Assembly (NCBI GenBank): GCA_017555465.1
Contig: JAFZGH010000258.1
Coordinates: 1 to 6,892 of the forward strand
DNA from: Akkermansia sp.
GTDB taxonomy: Bacteria > Verrucomicrobiota > Verrucomicrobiia > Verrucomicrobiales > Akkermansiaceae
Length of the DNA stretch: 6,892 nucleotides
Reading direction: 5' to 3'
The first letter of the stretch is position 1. The number at the start of each line of letters is the position of its first letter. The position numbers and the translations under genes are program-made. Below the pieces are notes generated by a model. The model worked only from the letters and a program-made list of their open reading frames with translations. It was not told the origin of the DNA and made no database searches. This document shows, piece by piece, positions 1 through 5,790 of the stretch.

Positions 1-102
1 CAGACGTGCAGGGATTGCCGGGATGGAGACGCGCTGCTGGGGAGAGATCGTGGGTTATACCTGCTTTGTATTCCTGGCTTATGGCTCAATTATGAGTGAA
101 GA

Positions 103-363
103 TCAGGCACCTTTAAAGGTAACAGTTTGGCGGGACGGGAGGATATGCTCTTGTTTGCTGCCGGGTAATAAAAGCCTTCTGGCGGCGCGTTGCTTGACTT
201 TGAATGTGCCGAAATGCGCCAGCTTTACTTCTCCATCACAGGCCAGTCCATCGCTGATGCTGCGCAGTACGGCATCCAATGCCAGTTGTGCAGCCATGGG
301 GGTTGCAGTGCCGCCCAGGTGCTGGCGAACCAGTTCCTGCAGAGCTTGTCGGTTTGTAGTCAT
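103..363 (-). CDS. Short HU/IHF-family DNA-binding protein
   Basis: An 86-residue protein of the bacterial HU/IHF fold, which binds and bends DNA as a dimer in the nucleoid. Seen: two N-terminal helices (about residues 4-15 and 22-41, the second with the family-typical LALDAVL segment), then the turn into the beta sheet with VKLAHFGTF (46-54), which matches the HU signature FGTF. A basic arm follows (VKQRAARR, 56-63), with a Pro at 67 where HU has its DNA-intercalating proline. The usual GRNPxTG arm tip is replaced by an unusual hydrophobic and charged stretch. The chain stops right after the last strand (TVTFKGA), so the C-terminal helix of ordinary HU (about 90 residues) is missing, and I see no frameshift that would restore it. 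The ATG at 363 was chosen over an upstream in-frame start because it overlaps the stop of the zinc peptidase gene as ATGA, which suggests translational coupling, and because the family match begins there. It is the last gene of the minus-strand run. Confidence 0.82.
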   Translation of the reverse strand: MTTNRQALQELVRQHLGGTATPMAAQLALDAVLRSISDGLACDGEVKLAHFGTFKVKQRAARRLLLPGSKQEHILPSRQTVTFKGA

Positions 364-1142
364 TCGCGGTTGTGGCTGGCCTGGCTCATGATGATGAAGG
401 CATAGTACAGCAGCATGGCAAGTGAGGAAAGAGCTGCTGCCACATAGGTCATGGCGGCCCAGCGCAGCGCCGTGCCTGCCTGCCCGTGCATGGCCCGGTC
501 TGCCAGGCCGCTTTGTTCCAGCCATGCCAGCGCGCGGCGCGAGGCGTCAAACTCCACGGGCAGCGTTACCAGTGCAAATACGGTGGTCAAGGCATACAGC
601 GCCAGCCCTATCCAGGCAACCGTTGTGCCGCTGCCGGCTGCCAGCAGTCCCAGCCCCAGTACCAGCACAATCTGTCCCAGCCGCGAGCCCAGGTTGACCA
701 TAGGGACTAATGAGGAGCGCAGCCCAAGCCAGGGATAGGCCCGCGCATGCTGAACCGCGTGGCCGCATTCGTGGGCCGCCACAGCCATGGCCGCCACACT
801 GGCTTCGTTGAACACGCTTTCGCTCAGGTTTACCGTGCGGTCCAGCGGGTTGTAATGGTCTGTCAGGCGGCCAGGTGTGCTGATAACCTGCACGTGGCCC
901 AGCCCGTTCTGATGCAGCATGCGGCGGGCAACTTCCGCTCCGGTGAGCGGGGCTGCTTCCTGGGCAAAACGGGTGAAAGCATTTTTCAGCCCCATCTGCA
1001 CGGCGCTTCCTATCAGCATGGAGAGTAACAGAATAACACCCCCGATAAGGGTGATTCCGCTGTACATGCCGGGCGCTCCGGTGTAATATTCATGACCGTA
1101 GTAATACGAGGCCTGAGCCAGAAAAAAAGGGAAGTTTATCAT
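360..1142 (-). CDS. Membrane zinc metallopeptidase, YugP / Zn_peptidase_2 type
   Basis: A 260-residue integral membrane protein of the neutral zinc metallopeptidase family typified by B. subtilis YugP (Zn_peptidase_2). Seen: a Tyr-rich N-terminus (13-20), a membrane segment at about 27-50, and a soluble part with LTGAEVARRML (66-76) and LTDHYNP (93-99), both family hallmarks. The zinc-binding HECGH motif is at 124-128, with a likely third ligand Glu197 in PVEFDAS. Hydrophobic segments follow at about 155-170, 174-195 and 229-251. The catalytic HExxH residues are intact, so the enzyme should be active; substrates of the family are largely unknown. The ATG at 1142 has no clear Shine-Dalgarno sequence. 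A TATAAG hexamer lies 2 bases upstream of the ATG, too close to be this gene's own promoter -10. The gene follows queG after a 42-base gap and overlaps the HU-like gene by 4 bases, so it is probably cotranscribed with both. Confidence 0.9.
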   Translation of the reverse strand: MINFPFFLAQASYYYGHEYYTGAPGMYSGITLIGGVILLLSMLIGSAVQMGLKNAFTRFAQEAAPLTGAEVARRMLHQNGLGHVQVISTPGRLTDHYNPLDRTVNLSESVFNEASVAAMAVAAHECGHAVQHARAYPWLGLRSSLVPMVNLGSRLGQIVLVLGLGLLAAGSGTTVAWIGLALYALTTVFALVTLPVEFDASRRALAWLEQSGLADRAMHGQAGTALRWAAMTYVAAALSSLAMLLYYAFIIMSQASHNRE

Positions 1143-1184
1143 ATCTTATACCGGGGTGTTGGATGCCTGTTTCCGGGGAATTGT

Positions 1185-2093
1185 TCAAAAATTGCCAGTT
1201 TCGGTGTTGCGGCGCATGTGCTCGACACCGATGCGGCGGATGGGGCTCGCGGCAAAAAAACGGGCAAAATCATCCTGACTCAGAGCACCGAGCGCGGCTG
1301 CAGTGGCATTCTGCAGCGGTGCGGGCATGAGCAGGTGCGGGTCGATTCTCATTTTCTTTCCGGCGTGGGGGCGGTTCCATGGACAGGCTTCCTGGCAGGC
1401 ATCGCAGCCGTACAGGTGCTGCTTCTGCTTTGCTGCAATTTCTGGCGGCATGGCGGTTTGCGCCTCAATCGTCCAGTAGGATAGGCAGCGGCGGGCATCG
1501 CAGCAGCCGTTCTGCAGAGCTGCGGTCGGGCATGCCTGCTCGCAGCGGTGGCAATTACCGCAACGGTTGGGCATAGGCGAATCTGGCGGGAGCTCCAGGG
1601 TAGTCAGAATACTTGCCAGAAAACAATAAGAACCGCGCCCGGGACGAATAAGCAACCCGTTGCGCCCAATCCAGCCAAGACCGGCTTGTGCTGCAAAAAA
1701 ACGTTCGCTCACCGGGCCGCTGTCGGTGAAATACCGCTGAGCCCCGCCGTAGAACTGCAGCGTTTCGTCCAAATCTGCCAGTTTTGCGGTCAATAGCTTG
1801 TGGTAATCCTCCCCCTGGGCGTAGCGGGCAATGCTGCCGCCTGCTTGCCGGGCGCTTTGCCTCGGGTATTCGTAGGTCAGCATAATCACGCGCTTCACCC
1901 CTGGCAGAACCAGCTCCGGGTTGTATCTGGCTGGCAGGTGGCGGGCCATCCATTCCATGTCAGCATGCTTGCCTTCGGCTACAAAATGCGCCAGTTTGTC
2001 TCCCTGGGCGGCATGGGCATCTGCCACCCCCAGACCGGAAAAACCCAGCATGGCGGCAGCATATTCCAGAGCTTGTCGGACGGGGGAGGGCAT
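1185..2093 (-). CDS. queG: Epoxyqueuosine reductase QueG
   Basis: This is the cytoplasmic enzyme that reduces epoxyqueuosine to queuosine in tRNAs with GUN anticodons, using cobalamin and two [4Fe-4S] clusters. The predicted protein has 302 residues. Seen: the family block TDSGPVSER (123-131; Asp124 is the likely catalytic acid) followed by GLGWIGRNGLLI; a ferredoxin-like CGNCHRCEQACP (Cys178, 181, 184, 188); Cys203; and CDACQEACPW (Cys230, 233, 237). Together these supply the ligands for two clusters. It ends with SPIRRIGVEHMRRN, the normal end of the core, so it is the short form without the C-terminal HEAT-like extension of the roughly 386-residue B. subtilis enzyme. I chose the ATG at 2093, 8 bases after the Sel1 gene stop. 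An in-frame TTG at 2105 would overlap that stop as TTGA and add 4 residues; neither start has a strong ribosome binding site. The tRNA-Lys and tRNA-Glu nearby are not Q-modified tRNAs, so their proximity carries no functional implication. Confidence 0.95.
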   Translation of the reverse strand: MPSPVRQALEYAAAMLGFSGLGVADAHAAQGDKLAHFVAEGKHADMEWMARHLPARYNPELVLPGVKRVIMLTYEYPRQSARQAGGSIARYAQGEDYHKLLTAKLADLDETLQFYGGAQRYFTDSGPVSERFFAAQAGLGWIGRNGLLIRPGRGSYCFLASILTTLELPPDSPMPNRCGNCHRCEQACPTAALQNGCCDARRCLSYWTIEAQTAMPPEIAAKQKQHLYGCDACQEACPWNRPHAGKKMRIDPHLLMPAPLQNATAAALGALSQDDFARFFAASPIRRIGVEHMRRNTETGNF

Positions 2094-2101
2094 CAGCGTT
2101 A

Positions 2102-3076
2102 TCAATTCCGGGATTCGTAATCCATCAAGAGCCAGTAACGCAGGCGCTCCCGGGTTTCCTCTGTCACGGGAAGCGCATGAATGAGATGCAGCGTCGCATT
2201 GTCAATGCGCTTGCGAACCGGTGTGGAACTGCGGCTGCTGGCTCGTATGCCTTCTTTGAATGCCAGGCGTTGCATGTTGGCAGAAGCCTCACGGTTGCCG
2301 AGGTTGGCTGCCATGCGGTATAACTTGTAGGCGCTTTCCGGATTGCGCGGGGCTGGGTATCCTTTTTCAAACATGGAGCCCAGGTTATTCAGGCAGCGTG
2401 CATCATTCATCCTGGCCCCCATGCGGAATAGTTCGAATGCTTTGCGGGAATTGCGGGGCATGCCGATACCCTGAAGGCACATGTGCCCCATGTAGAAGAA
2501 CAGATTCGGGGTGTCCGGGTGCCTGGTGGCGAGGGTATGCAGAATTTCCCACGCTTGTCTGGAGTCTGGCCGGGTTCCTGTGCCCAGCATCAGGTAGCGG
2601 GCATATTCGGCTCTGGCCTGGGGTAATCCCCGGCTGGCTGCTTTCTGCATCCATCTGCATGCTTCGGCCTTGTCAGCCGGGCCTCCGTAGCCCTTTTCCA
2701 GGTAAAGAGCCAGCCGGAACATGGCTTCGGTGCGCAGTTCCTGGTGTTCCATCCCCAGCTCATCCAGCCTGTCTGTTTCGGATAAGCCCTGTGCCAGCCG
2801 GTTTGCCTGCTCTGGGGTGGCGGGCAATCCCTTGAATTTACCTTCAAATACATCCATGAGCAGGCGGTTGGCATCCGGGTGCAGTTCCCGGACACAGGTT
2901 TCCAGCAGCAATGGCACACTCTCCACATTTTGAATGGAACGGTCTTCCAGCATGGCGCGTGCCTGCTCATAAATGCTTTCCACTTCGGCATTTGTCGCTC
3001 TTTCCTGTGCGGCTTGCACCGCTCCTCCTGGTAGCAGGACGAGTAACAGAATAAGCTGGAAGATGCGGAGCTGCAT
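2102..3076 (-). CDS. Exported Sel1-repeat (TPR-like) protein
   Basis: A 324-residue protein with an N-terminal signal peptide: basic start MQLR, hydrophobic core to about residue 16, and AVQA before a likely cut after Ala22. It is therefore probably periplasmic or exported. The mature part is alpha-helical. Sel1-like repeats are clear from about 117 onward: 117-152 (AMFRLALYLEKGYG..A..WMQKAA), a divergent unit at 153-189, then 190-225 (GHMCLQGIGMPRN..KAFELFRMGA) and 226-263 (LNNLGSMFEKGY..AYKLYRMAA). Such repeats usually mediate protein contacts, and no enzymatic motif is visible. The C-terminus (about 280-324) is basic and then helical, and is not recognised. The start at 3076 was preferred because it puts the signal peptide at the N-terminus. 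In-frame ATGs at 3112 and 3169 would add 12 or 31 hydrophilic residues ahead of it. It is the first gene of the minus-strand run and its function is unknown. Confidence 0.85.
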   Translation of the reverse strand: MQLRIFQLILLLVLLPGGAVQAAQERATNAEVESIYEQARAMLEDRSIQNVESVPLLLETCVRELHPDANRLLMDVFEGKFKGLPATPEQANRLAQGLSETDRLDELGMEHQELRTEAMFRLALYLEKGYGGPADKAEACRWMQKAASRGLPQARAEYARYLMLGTGTRPDSRQAWEILHTLATRHPDTPNLFFYMGHMCLQGIGMPRNSRKAFELFRMGARMNDARCLNNLGSMFEKGYPAPRNPESAYKLYRMAANLGNREASANMQRLAFKEGIRASSRSSTPVRKRIDNATLHLIHALPVTEETRERLRYWLLMDYESRN

Positions 3077-3082
3077 GTCCTG

Positions 3083-3111
3083 TGTATAGCACGCGGCCCG
3101 CCATTTGTCCA
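3083..3111 (-). promoter_or_regulatory. Candidate sigma-70-type promoter of the Sel1-queG-peptidase-HU run
   Basis: Reading the minus strand, TGGACA (3111-3106, 5 of 6 to TTGACA) and TATACA (3088-3083, 4 of 6 to TATAAT) are separated by exactly 17 bases. Only 6 bases lie between the -10 and the ATG at 3076, so transcription would begin at or next to the start codon. An AGGA sits 1 base before the ATG, too close for normal Shine-Dalgarno pairing. This is inferred from sequence only. It would be excluded if translation starts at 3112 or 3169. Confidence 0.4.
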
Positions 3112-3140
3112 TGTTTTTCCGTATGCGTGCAGATTTATGC

Positions 3141-3169
3141 TTGACTTTGGTATGGCTAGCATGTATCAT
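3141..3169 (+). promoter_or_regulatory. Promoter of the tRNA-Lys/tRNA-Glu unit
   Basis: TTGACT (3141-3146) and TATCAT (3164-3169) each match the sigma-70 consensus at 5 of 6 positions and are separated by the optimal 17 bases. A GC-rich discriminator (CCGCTCG) follows, as is common at stable-RNA promoters. The predicted start near 3176 would give a 5' leader of about 20 bases before tRNA-Lys at 3196. This promoter points away from the candidate Sel1-gene promoter; their -35 elements are about 29 bases apart. Confidence 0.75.
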
Positions 3170-3195
3170 CCGCTCGCCGATTCGTCGGTACCAGT

Positions 3196-3268
3196 GCGCG
3201 AATAGCTCAGTTGGTAGAGCAGTAGACTTTTAATCTATTGGTCTCGGGTTCGAGTCCCGATTCGCGTA
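3196..3268 (+). tRNA. tRNA-Lys (anticodon TTT)
   Basis: A complete 73-base cloverleaf. The acceptor 5' strand GCGCGAA pairs with TTCGCGT (3261-3267), leaving a G-U wobble at 1-72. The D stem GCTC/GAGC encloses AGTTGGTA. The anticodon stem GTAGA/TCTAT has a seven-base loop with TTT at 3229-3231, and the T stem TCGGG/CCCGA holds loop TTCGAGT. The discriminator is A (3268). The CCA tail is not encoded and must be added. The D arm and TTTTAA loop closely resemble other bacterial tRNA-Lys genes. It is cotranscribed with tRNA-Glu 6 bases downstream. Confidence 0.97.
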
Positions 3269-3274
3269 CTACAT

Positions 3275-3346
3275 GTCCCCATCGTCTAGGGGTTAGGACA
3301 TATGATTCTCAGTCATAGAACCGCGGTTCGAATCCGCGTGGGGATG
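3275..3346 (+). tRNA. tRNA-Glu (anticodon CTC)
   Basis: A complete 72-base cloverleaf. The acceptor GTCCCCA pairs with TGGGGAT (3339-3345), again with a G-U wobble at 1-72. The D arm GTCT...GGAC is typical of tRNA-Glu. The anticodon stem TATGA/TCATA has loop TTCTCAG with CTC at 3308-3310, and the T stem CGCGG/CCGCG has loop TTCGAAT. The discriminator is G (3346) and no CCA is encoded. It reads GAG codons. A tRNA-Glu(TTC) for GAA would be expected elsewhere in the genome. Confidence 0.96.
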
Positions 3347-3352
3347 CTCCAT

Positions 3353-3386
3353 AAAAAAGCCCGAGGTTAACGCCTCGGGCTTTTTT
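3353..3386. terminator. Bidirectional intrinsic terminator
   Basis: A perfect inverted repeat: A6-GCCCGAGG (3353-3366), loop TTAACG (3367-3372), CCTCGGGC-T6 (3373-3386). The 8-bp GC-rich core followed by T6 ends the tRNA transcript 6 bases after tRNA-Glu. On the minus strand the same hairpin followed by six Ts lies 12 bases after the zupT stop, so it can end both convergent transcripts. Confidence 0.95.
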
Positions 3387-3398
3387 GTGAGTGCGATT

Positions 3399-4202
3399 TT
3401 ACAGTACCAGCGCCATAATCAGCATGCCGGTGGCTACACCATAGATGCTCAGGTGGTGGTGTCCCCAGCGTTCGGCCATGGGCAGCAGTTCGTCAAAGGA
3501 AATGTAGACCATGATGCCCGCTACCACGGCAAAGAGCACTGCCAGCAGTGCCGGACTCAGGAAGGGTAGCAGTATCAGCATGCCTACAAGGGCCCCCAGA
3601 GGCTCTGCCAGCCCGGATAAGAGAGCCCAGCCGAATGCCTTGCGGCGGTTGCCGGTGCCATAGAGCAGGGGAAGCGCCACCGCTATACCTTCGGGAATAT
3701 TGTGAATGGCCACGGCCAGTGCAACGGAGGTGGCAATACCGGTGTTGTCAAAGGCGGAAGCCACGGTGGCTATGCCTTCCGGAAAGTTGTGGATGGCGAT
3801 GGCCAGCGTGAAGAGCAGGGCAGAACGGCGCAGTTTTGCGTTGCCGGCAAATTCGCCCGTGGCCTTGACGCAATCCATGCAGCCCGGGTCGGGAATTTCG
3901 TGCGGGTTTTCATCATCGGGAATCAGGCGGTCGATGAGACAGGCTAGCGCCATGCCCCCGAAAAAGGCCAGCATGGTGCCCCATTTTGCGTTTTCCTCCA
4001 GCATTTCACTGGCTGCGGGCATGAGTTCCATGAATGAAATATACACCATCACCCCGGCACTTGCGCCCAGGGCAAAGGTGAGCATGCGGGTATCCGTGCG
4101 TTTCACGAAAAGCGCCAGCGCAGCGCCGATTCCTGTGCTCAGACCCGCCAGCAGGGAAAGCCCCCCGCCCAGCAGCAGATTCTCCTGTATCCCAGTCAGC
4201 AT
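3399..4202 (-). CDS. zupT: ZIP-family divalent metal transporter, ZupT-like
   Basis: A 267-residue inner-membrane transporter that should import zinc and possibly other divalent metals. Length and motif order match E. coli ZupT (257 residues). Seen: about eight hydrophobic segments; ALGASAGVMVYISFMELMP (44-62) in the second; the metal-path motifs HNFPEG (138-143) and HNIPEG (167-172) in adjacent segments; GLAEPLG (197-203); and GIMVYISFDELLPMA (229-243) near the end. The soluble loop between segments 3 and 4 (about 93-123) is acidic and contains CMDC (Cys108, Cys111) and a His at 101, where relatives usually have a His-rich loop. It is convergent with the tRNA unit, shares its terminator, and is divergent from the pilT-like genes. 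The ATG at 4202 has GGAG 12 bases upstream, farther than usual for a ribosome binding site; see the promoter entry for another reading. Confidence 0.93.
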   Translation of the reverse strand: MLTGIQENLLLGGGLSLLAGLSTGIGAALALFVKRTDTRMLTFALGASAGVMVYISFMELMPAASEMLEENAKWGTMLAFFGGMALACLIDRLIPDDENPHEIPDPGCMDCVKATGEFAGNAKLRRSALLFTLAIAIHNFPEGIATVASAFDNTGIATSVALAVAIHNIPEGIAVALPLLYGTGNRRKAFGWALLSGLAEPLGALVGMLILLPFLSPALLAVLFAVVAGIMVYISFDELLPMAERWGHHHLSIYGVATGMLIMALVL

Positions 4203-4208
4203 GCGCGC

Positions 4209-4237
4209 AGTTTACTCCTGCTGCTTGCTCCTGTCAA
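4209..4237 (-). promoter_or_regulatory. Candidate zupT promoter immediately before the start codon
   Basis: On the minus strand a perfect TTGACA (4237-4232) is followed after 17 bases by TAAACT (4214-4209, 4 of 6 to consensus and fitting TANNNT). Six bases (GCGCGC) remain before the ATG at 4202, so the transcript would begin at the start codon. The -10 overlaps the region just after a possible AGGAG ribosome binding site. If a promoter farther upstream in the AT-rich block is used instead, that AGGAG would lie inside the mRNA. Confidence 0.4.
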
Positions 4238-4266
4238 TTGCAAATTAGAATTATTATTGATATTAA
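4238..4266 (+). promoter_or_regulatory. Candidate promoter of the pilT-like pair in an AT-rich block
   Basis: TTGCAA (4238-4243) and TATTAA (4261-4266) are 17 bases apart and each match 4 of 6 consensus positions. They sit in an AT-rich block (about 4234-4281) that stands out from its GC-richer surroundings. The predicted start near 4273 would give an untranslated leader of about 70 bases before the ATG at 4345. The match is moderate, so I infer a promoter here mainly from the composition and the divergent gene layout. Confidence 0.35.
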
Positions 4267-4344
4267 GTTGATAATTATGAAAGCAGGTCAACATTTGTGC
4301 TCGCCATGCCCCATGAAAGGTGATAGAGTAAAAGACAGACCGCC

Positions 4345-5757
4345 ATGAGTGATTCTACTTACATCTATGATAATGTTGGTGAGTACCTGAAGCTGGGAAA
4401 GACCATTTACAGCCCCACGATGTATCTGGGACCGGGACTTCAACCGTATTGGATGAAGGCTGGCGCCTATATGCCTGTGGATGAGACAGCCGGAGTGTTG
4501 ACGGCAGAGGATACAACCAAGTTGGTTGAGAGCTGCACTACGCCTGAACAGCGTGCCGCGCTGGCAGAGAAAGGCGTCATTGATTTTATAGCAGATGGCC
4601 CGTGCAGCAAGTATCACGCTTATATATATGCCCAGGCAGAAGGCCCGCTGGTGATTCTGGTGACTCTGCATGTGGACGATTACCTGCAGCAGGGTATTGA
4701 TGCCAAGTGTTCGGATATTCACCTGCCGTCTGCCGTGCCTCCCTCCTGGCGCCGCTTCGGTACATTGCAACCCATGTGGGAAGGAGCCCCTGCTTTTACG
4801 AAGGCGGATTGCCACGCTCTCGTGGATAGTTTCCTGGGGGAGAAGGAATGGGCCCGCCTCAAGGAAATTGGTGATGTGGACTTTGCCTATCAGAACGAAC
4901 GCGGGCGTTTCCGTGCTTCCGTGGTATCGCAGCGCCTGGGCTATGATATCTGCTACCGCATTATTAACAGTCGTGTGTTCTCGATGCAGGAAATCAATCT
5001 GCCGACGGAATATGTGGAGCCGCTTACCCGCTTTACCAATGGTCTCATTCTGGTGACGGGTGCTGTGGGTTCGGGCAAATCCACCACCTTGGCCTCCATT
5101 ATCGACTTCATCAACAGCGACCGCCATGACCATATCATCACCATGGAAGACCCCATCGAAACGGTGTTCGAATGCAAGGGCTGCCATGTGAACCAGCGCG
5201 AGGTGCACTCCCACACCGAATCCTTTGCCCGCGCTCTGCGTGCCGCTCTGCGTGAAGACCCGGATGTCATCATGGTGGGTGAAATGCGCAACCTGGAGAC
5301 CATTTCCCTGGCGCTCTCCGCAGCCGAAACCGGTCACCTGGTGCTCGGTACGCTGCACACCGGCTCTGCCGCCCGCACGATTGACCGTATTCTGGATGCC
5401 TTCCCCGTGGAAGAGCAGGACCATATCCGCGTGATGGTGTCTGAATCGCTGCGCGGTGTGTTCTCCCAGCAGCTTGTGCCCCGCAAGGATGGCAAGGGCC
5501 GCGTGATGGCGCTGGAACTGCTGGTCAACAACGCCGCCGTGGCCAACTGCATCCGCGAGGGTAAGACCTTCATGATTCCCGGCCTGATCCAGACCGGCAA
5601 GAATCTGGGTATGCGCCTTATGGATGACTCACTCCAGCAGCTGTACAAGGATGGCATCATCTCTGCAGAGGAATGCCGCGGTCGCGCCACCGACCAGGTG
5701 ATGATGGAGAAATTCCTCAAGGAAAACCCCGAGCCCGCCGCCCCTGCACAAGCCTGA
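4345..5757 (+). CDS. PilT-family ATPase with a duplicated N-terminal domain
   Basis: A 470-residue relative of the hexameric ATPase that powers type IV pilus retraction at the inner membrane; ordinary PilT has about 345-370 residues. The extra length is a second N-terminal PAS-like domain. Copy 1 (about 11-107) and copy 2 (about 110-207) align along their length: VGEYLKLG/VDDYLQQG, then LTAEDTTKLVES/FTKADCHALVDS, then KGVIDFIA/IGDVDFAY. Copy 2 keeps the PilT hallmark SDIHL (123-127); copy 1 has lost it. The ATPase core is intact: Walker A GAVGSGKST (239-247, instead of the usual GPTGSGKST), Asp box MEDPIE (267-272), Walker B VIMVGEMRNLET (308-319, Glu313) and His box GTLHTGSA (335-342, His338). 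C-terminal PilT features CIREGKT and LIQTGKNLGM follow. Codons in copy 1 look less GC-biased than in the core. The ATG at 4345 has no clear Shine-Dalgarno sequence. A GTG at 4672 would give a normal-length 361-residue PilT. The gene lies 33 bases upstream of the second pilT. Confidence 0.9.
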   Translation: MSDSTYIYDNVGEYLKLGKTIYSPTMYLGPGLQPYWMKAGAYMPVDETAGVLTAEDTTKLVESCTTPEQRAALAEKGVIDFIADGPCSKYHAYIYAQAEGPLVILVTLHVDDYLQQGIDAKCSDIHLPSAVPPSWRRFGTLQPMWEGAPAFTKADCHALVDSFLGEKEWARLKEIGDVDFAYQNERGRFRASVVSQRLGYDICYRIINSRVFSMQEINLPTEYVEPLTRFTNGLILVTGAVGSGKSTTLASIIDFINSDRHDHIITMEDPIETVFECKGCHVNQREVHSHTESFARALRAALREDPDVIMVGEMRNLETISLALSAAETGHLVLGTLHTGSAARTIDRILDAFPVEEQDHIRVMVSESLRGVFSQQLVPRKDGKGRVMALELLVNNAAVANCIREGKTFMIPGLIQTGKNLGMRLMDDSLQQLYKDGIISAEECRGRATDQVMMEKFLKENPEPAAPAQA

Positions 5758-5790
5758 AAAGAATAAATCCCTAACCCGTTTTTCCCTGAA

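Noticed and set aside
1..102. Left-edge stretch downstream of the HU-like gene
   Set aside because: Short ORFs here are shadows of other frames, and CTCAATTATGAG (87-98) forms only a 4-bp hairpin without a T run, so I see neither a gene nor a terminator.
1151..1178. CCGGGG repeated on the plus strand between queG and the peptidase gene
   Set aside because: The copies are direct, not inverted, so they form no terminator hairpin, and six bases is within chance.
2094..2105. TTG start for queG overlapping the Sel1 gene stop (TTGA)
   Set aside because: It would add only four residues outside the family alignment, and the ATG at 2093 is a better codon. It remains possible because neither start has a good ribosome binding site.
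2260..2835. Plus-strand ORF of 191 codons within the Sel1 gene region
   Set aside because: Its Cys/Pro/Trp-rich translation is typical of an antisense shadow; the minus-strand Sel1 protein explains the region.
4288..5424. Long minus-strand ORF of 378 codons opposite the pilT-like gene
   Set aside because: It is antisense to a strongly conserved ATPase in a fixed frame relation. Its His- and Gln-rich translation matches no family, and the second pilT shows the same kind of shadow at 5842-6483.
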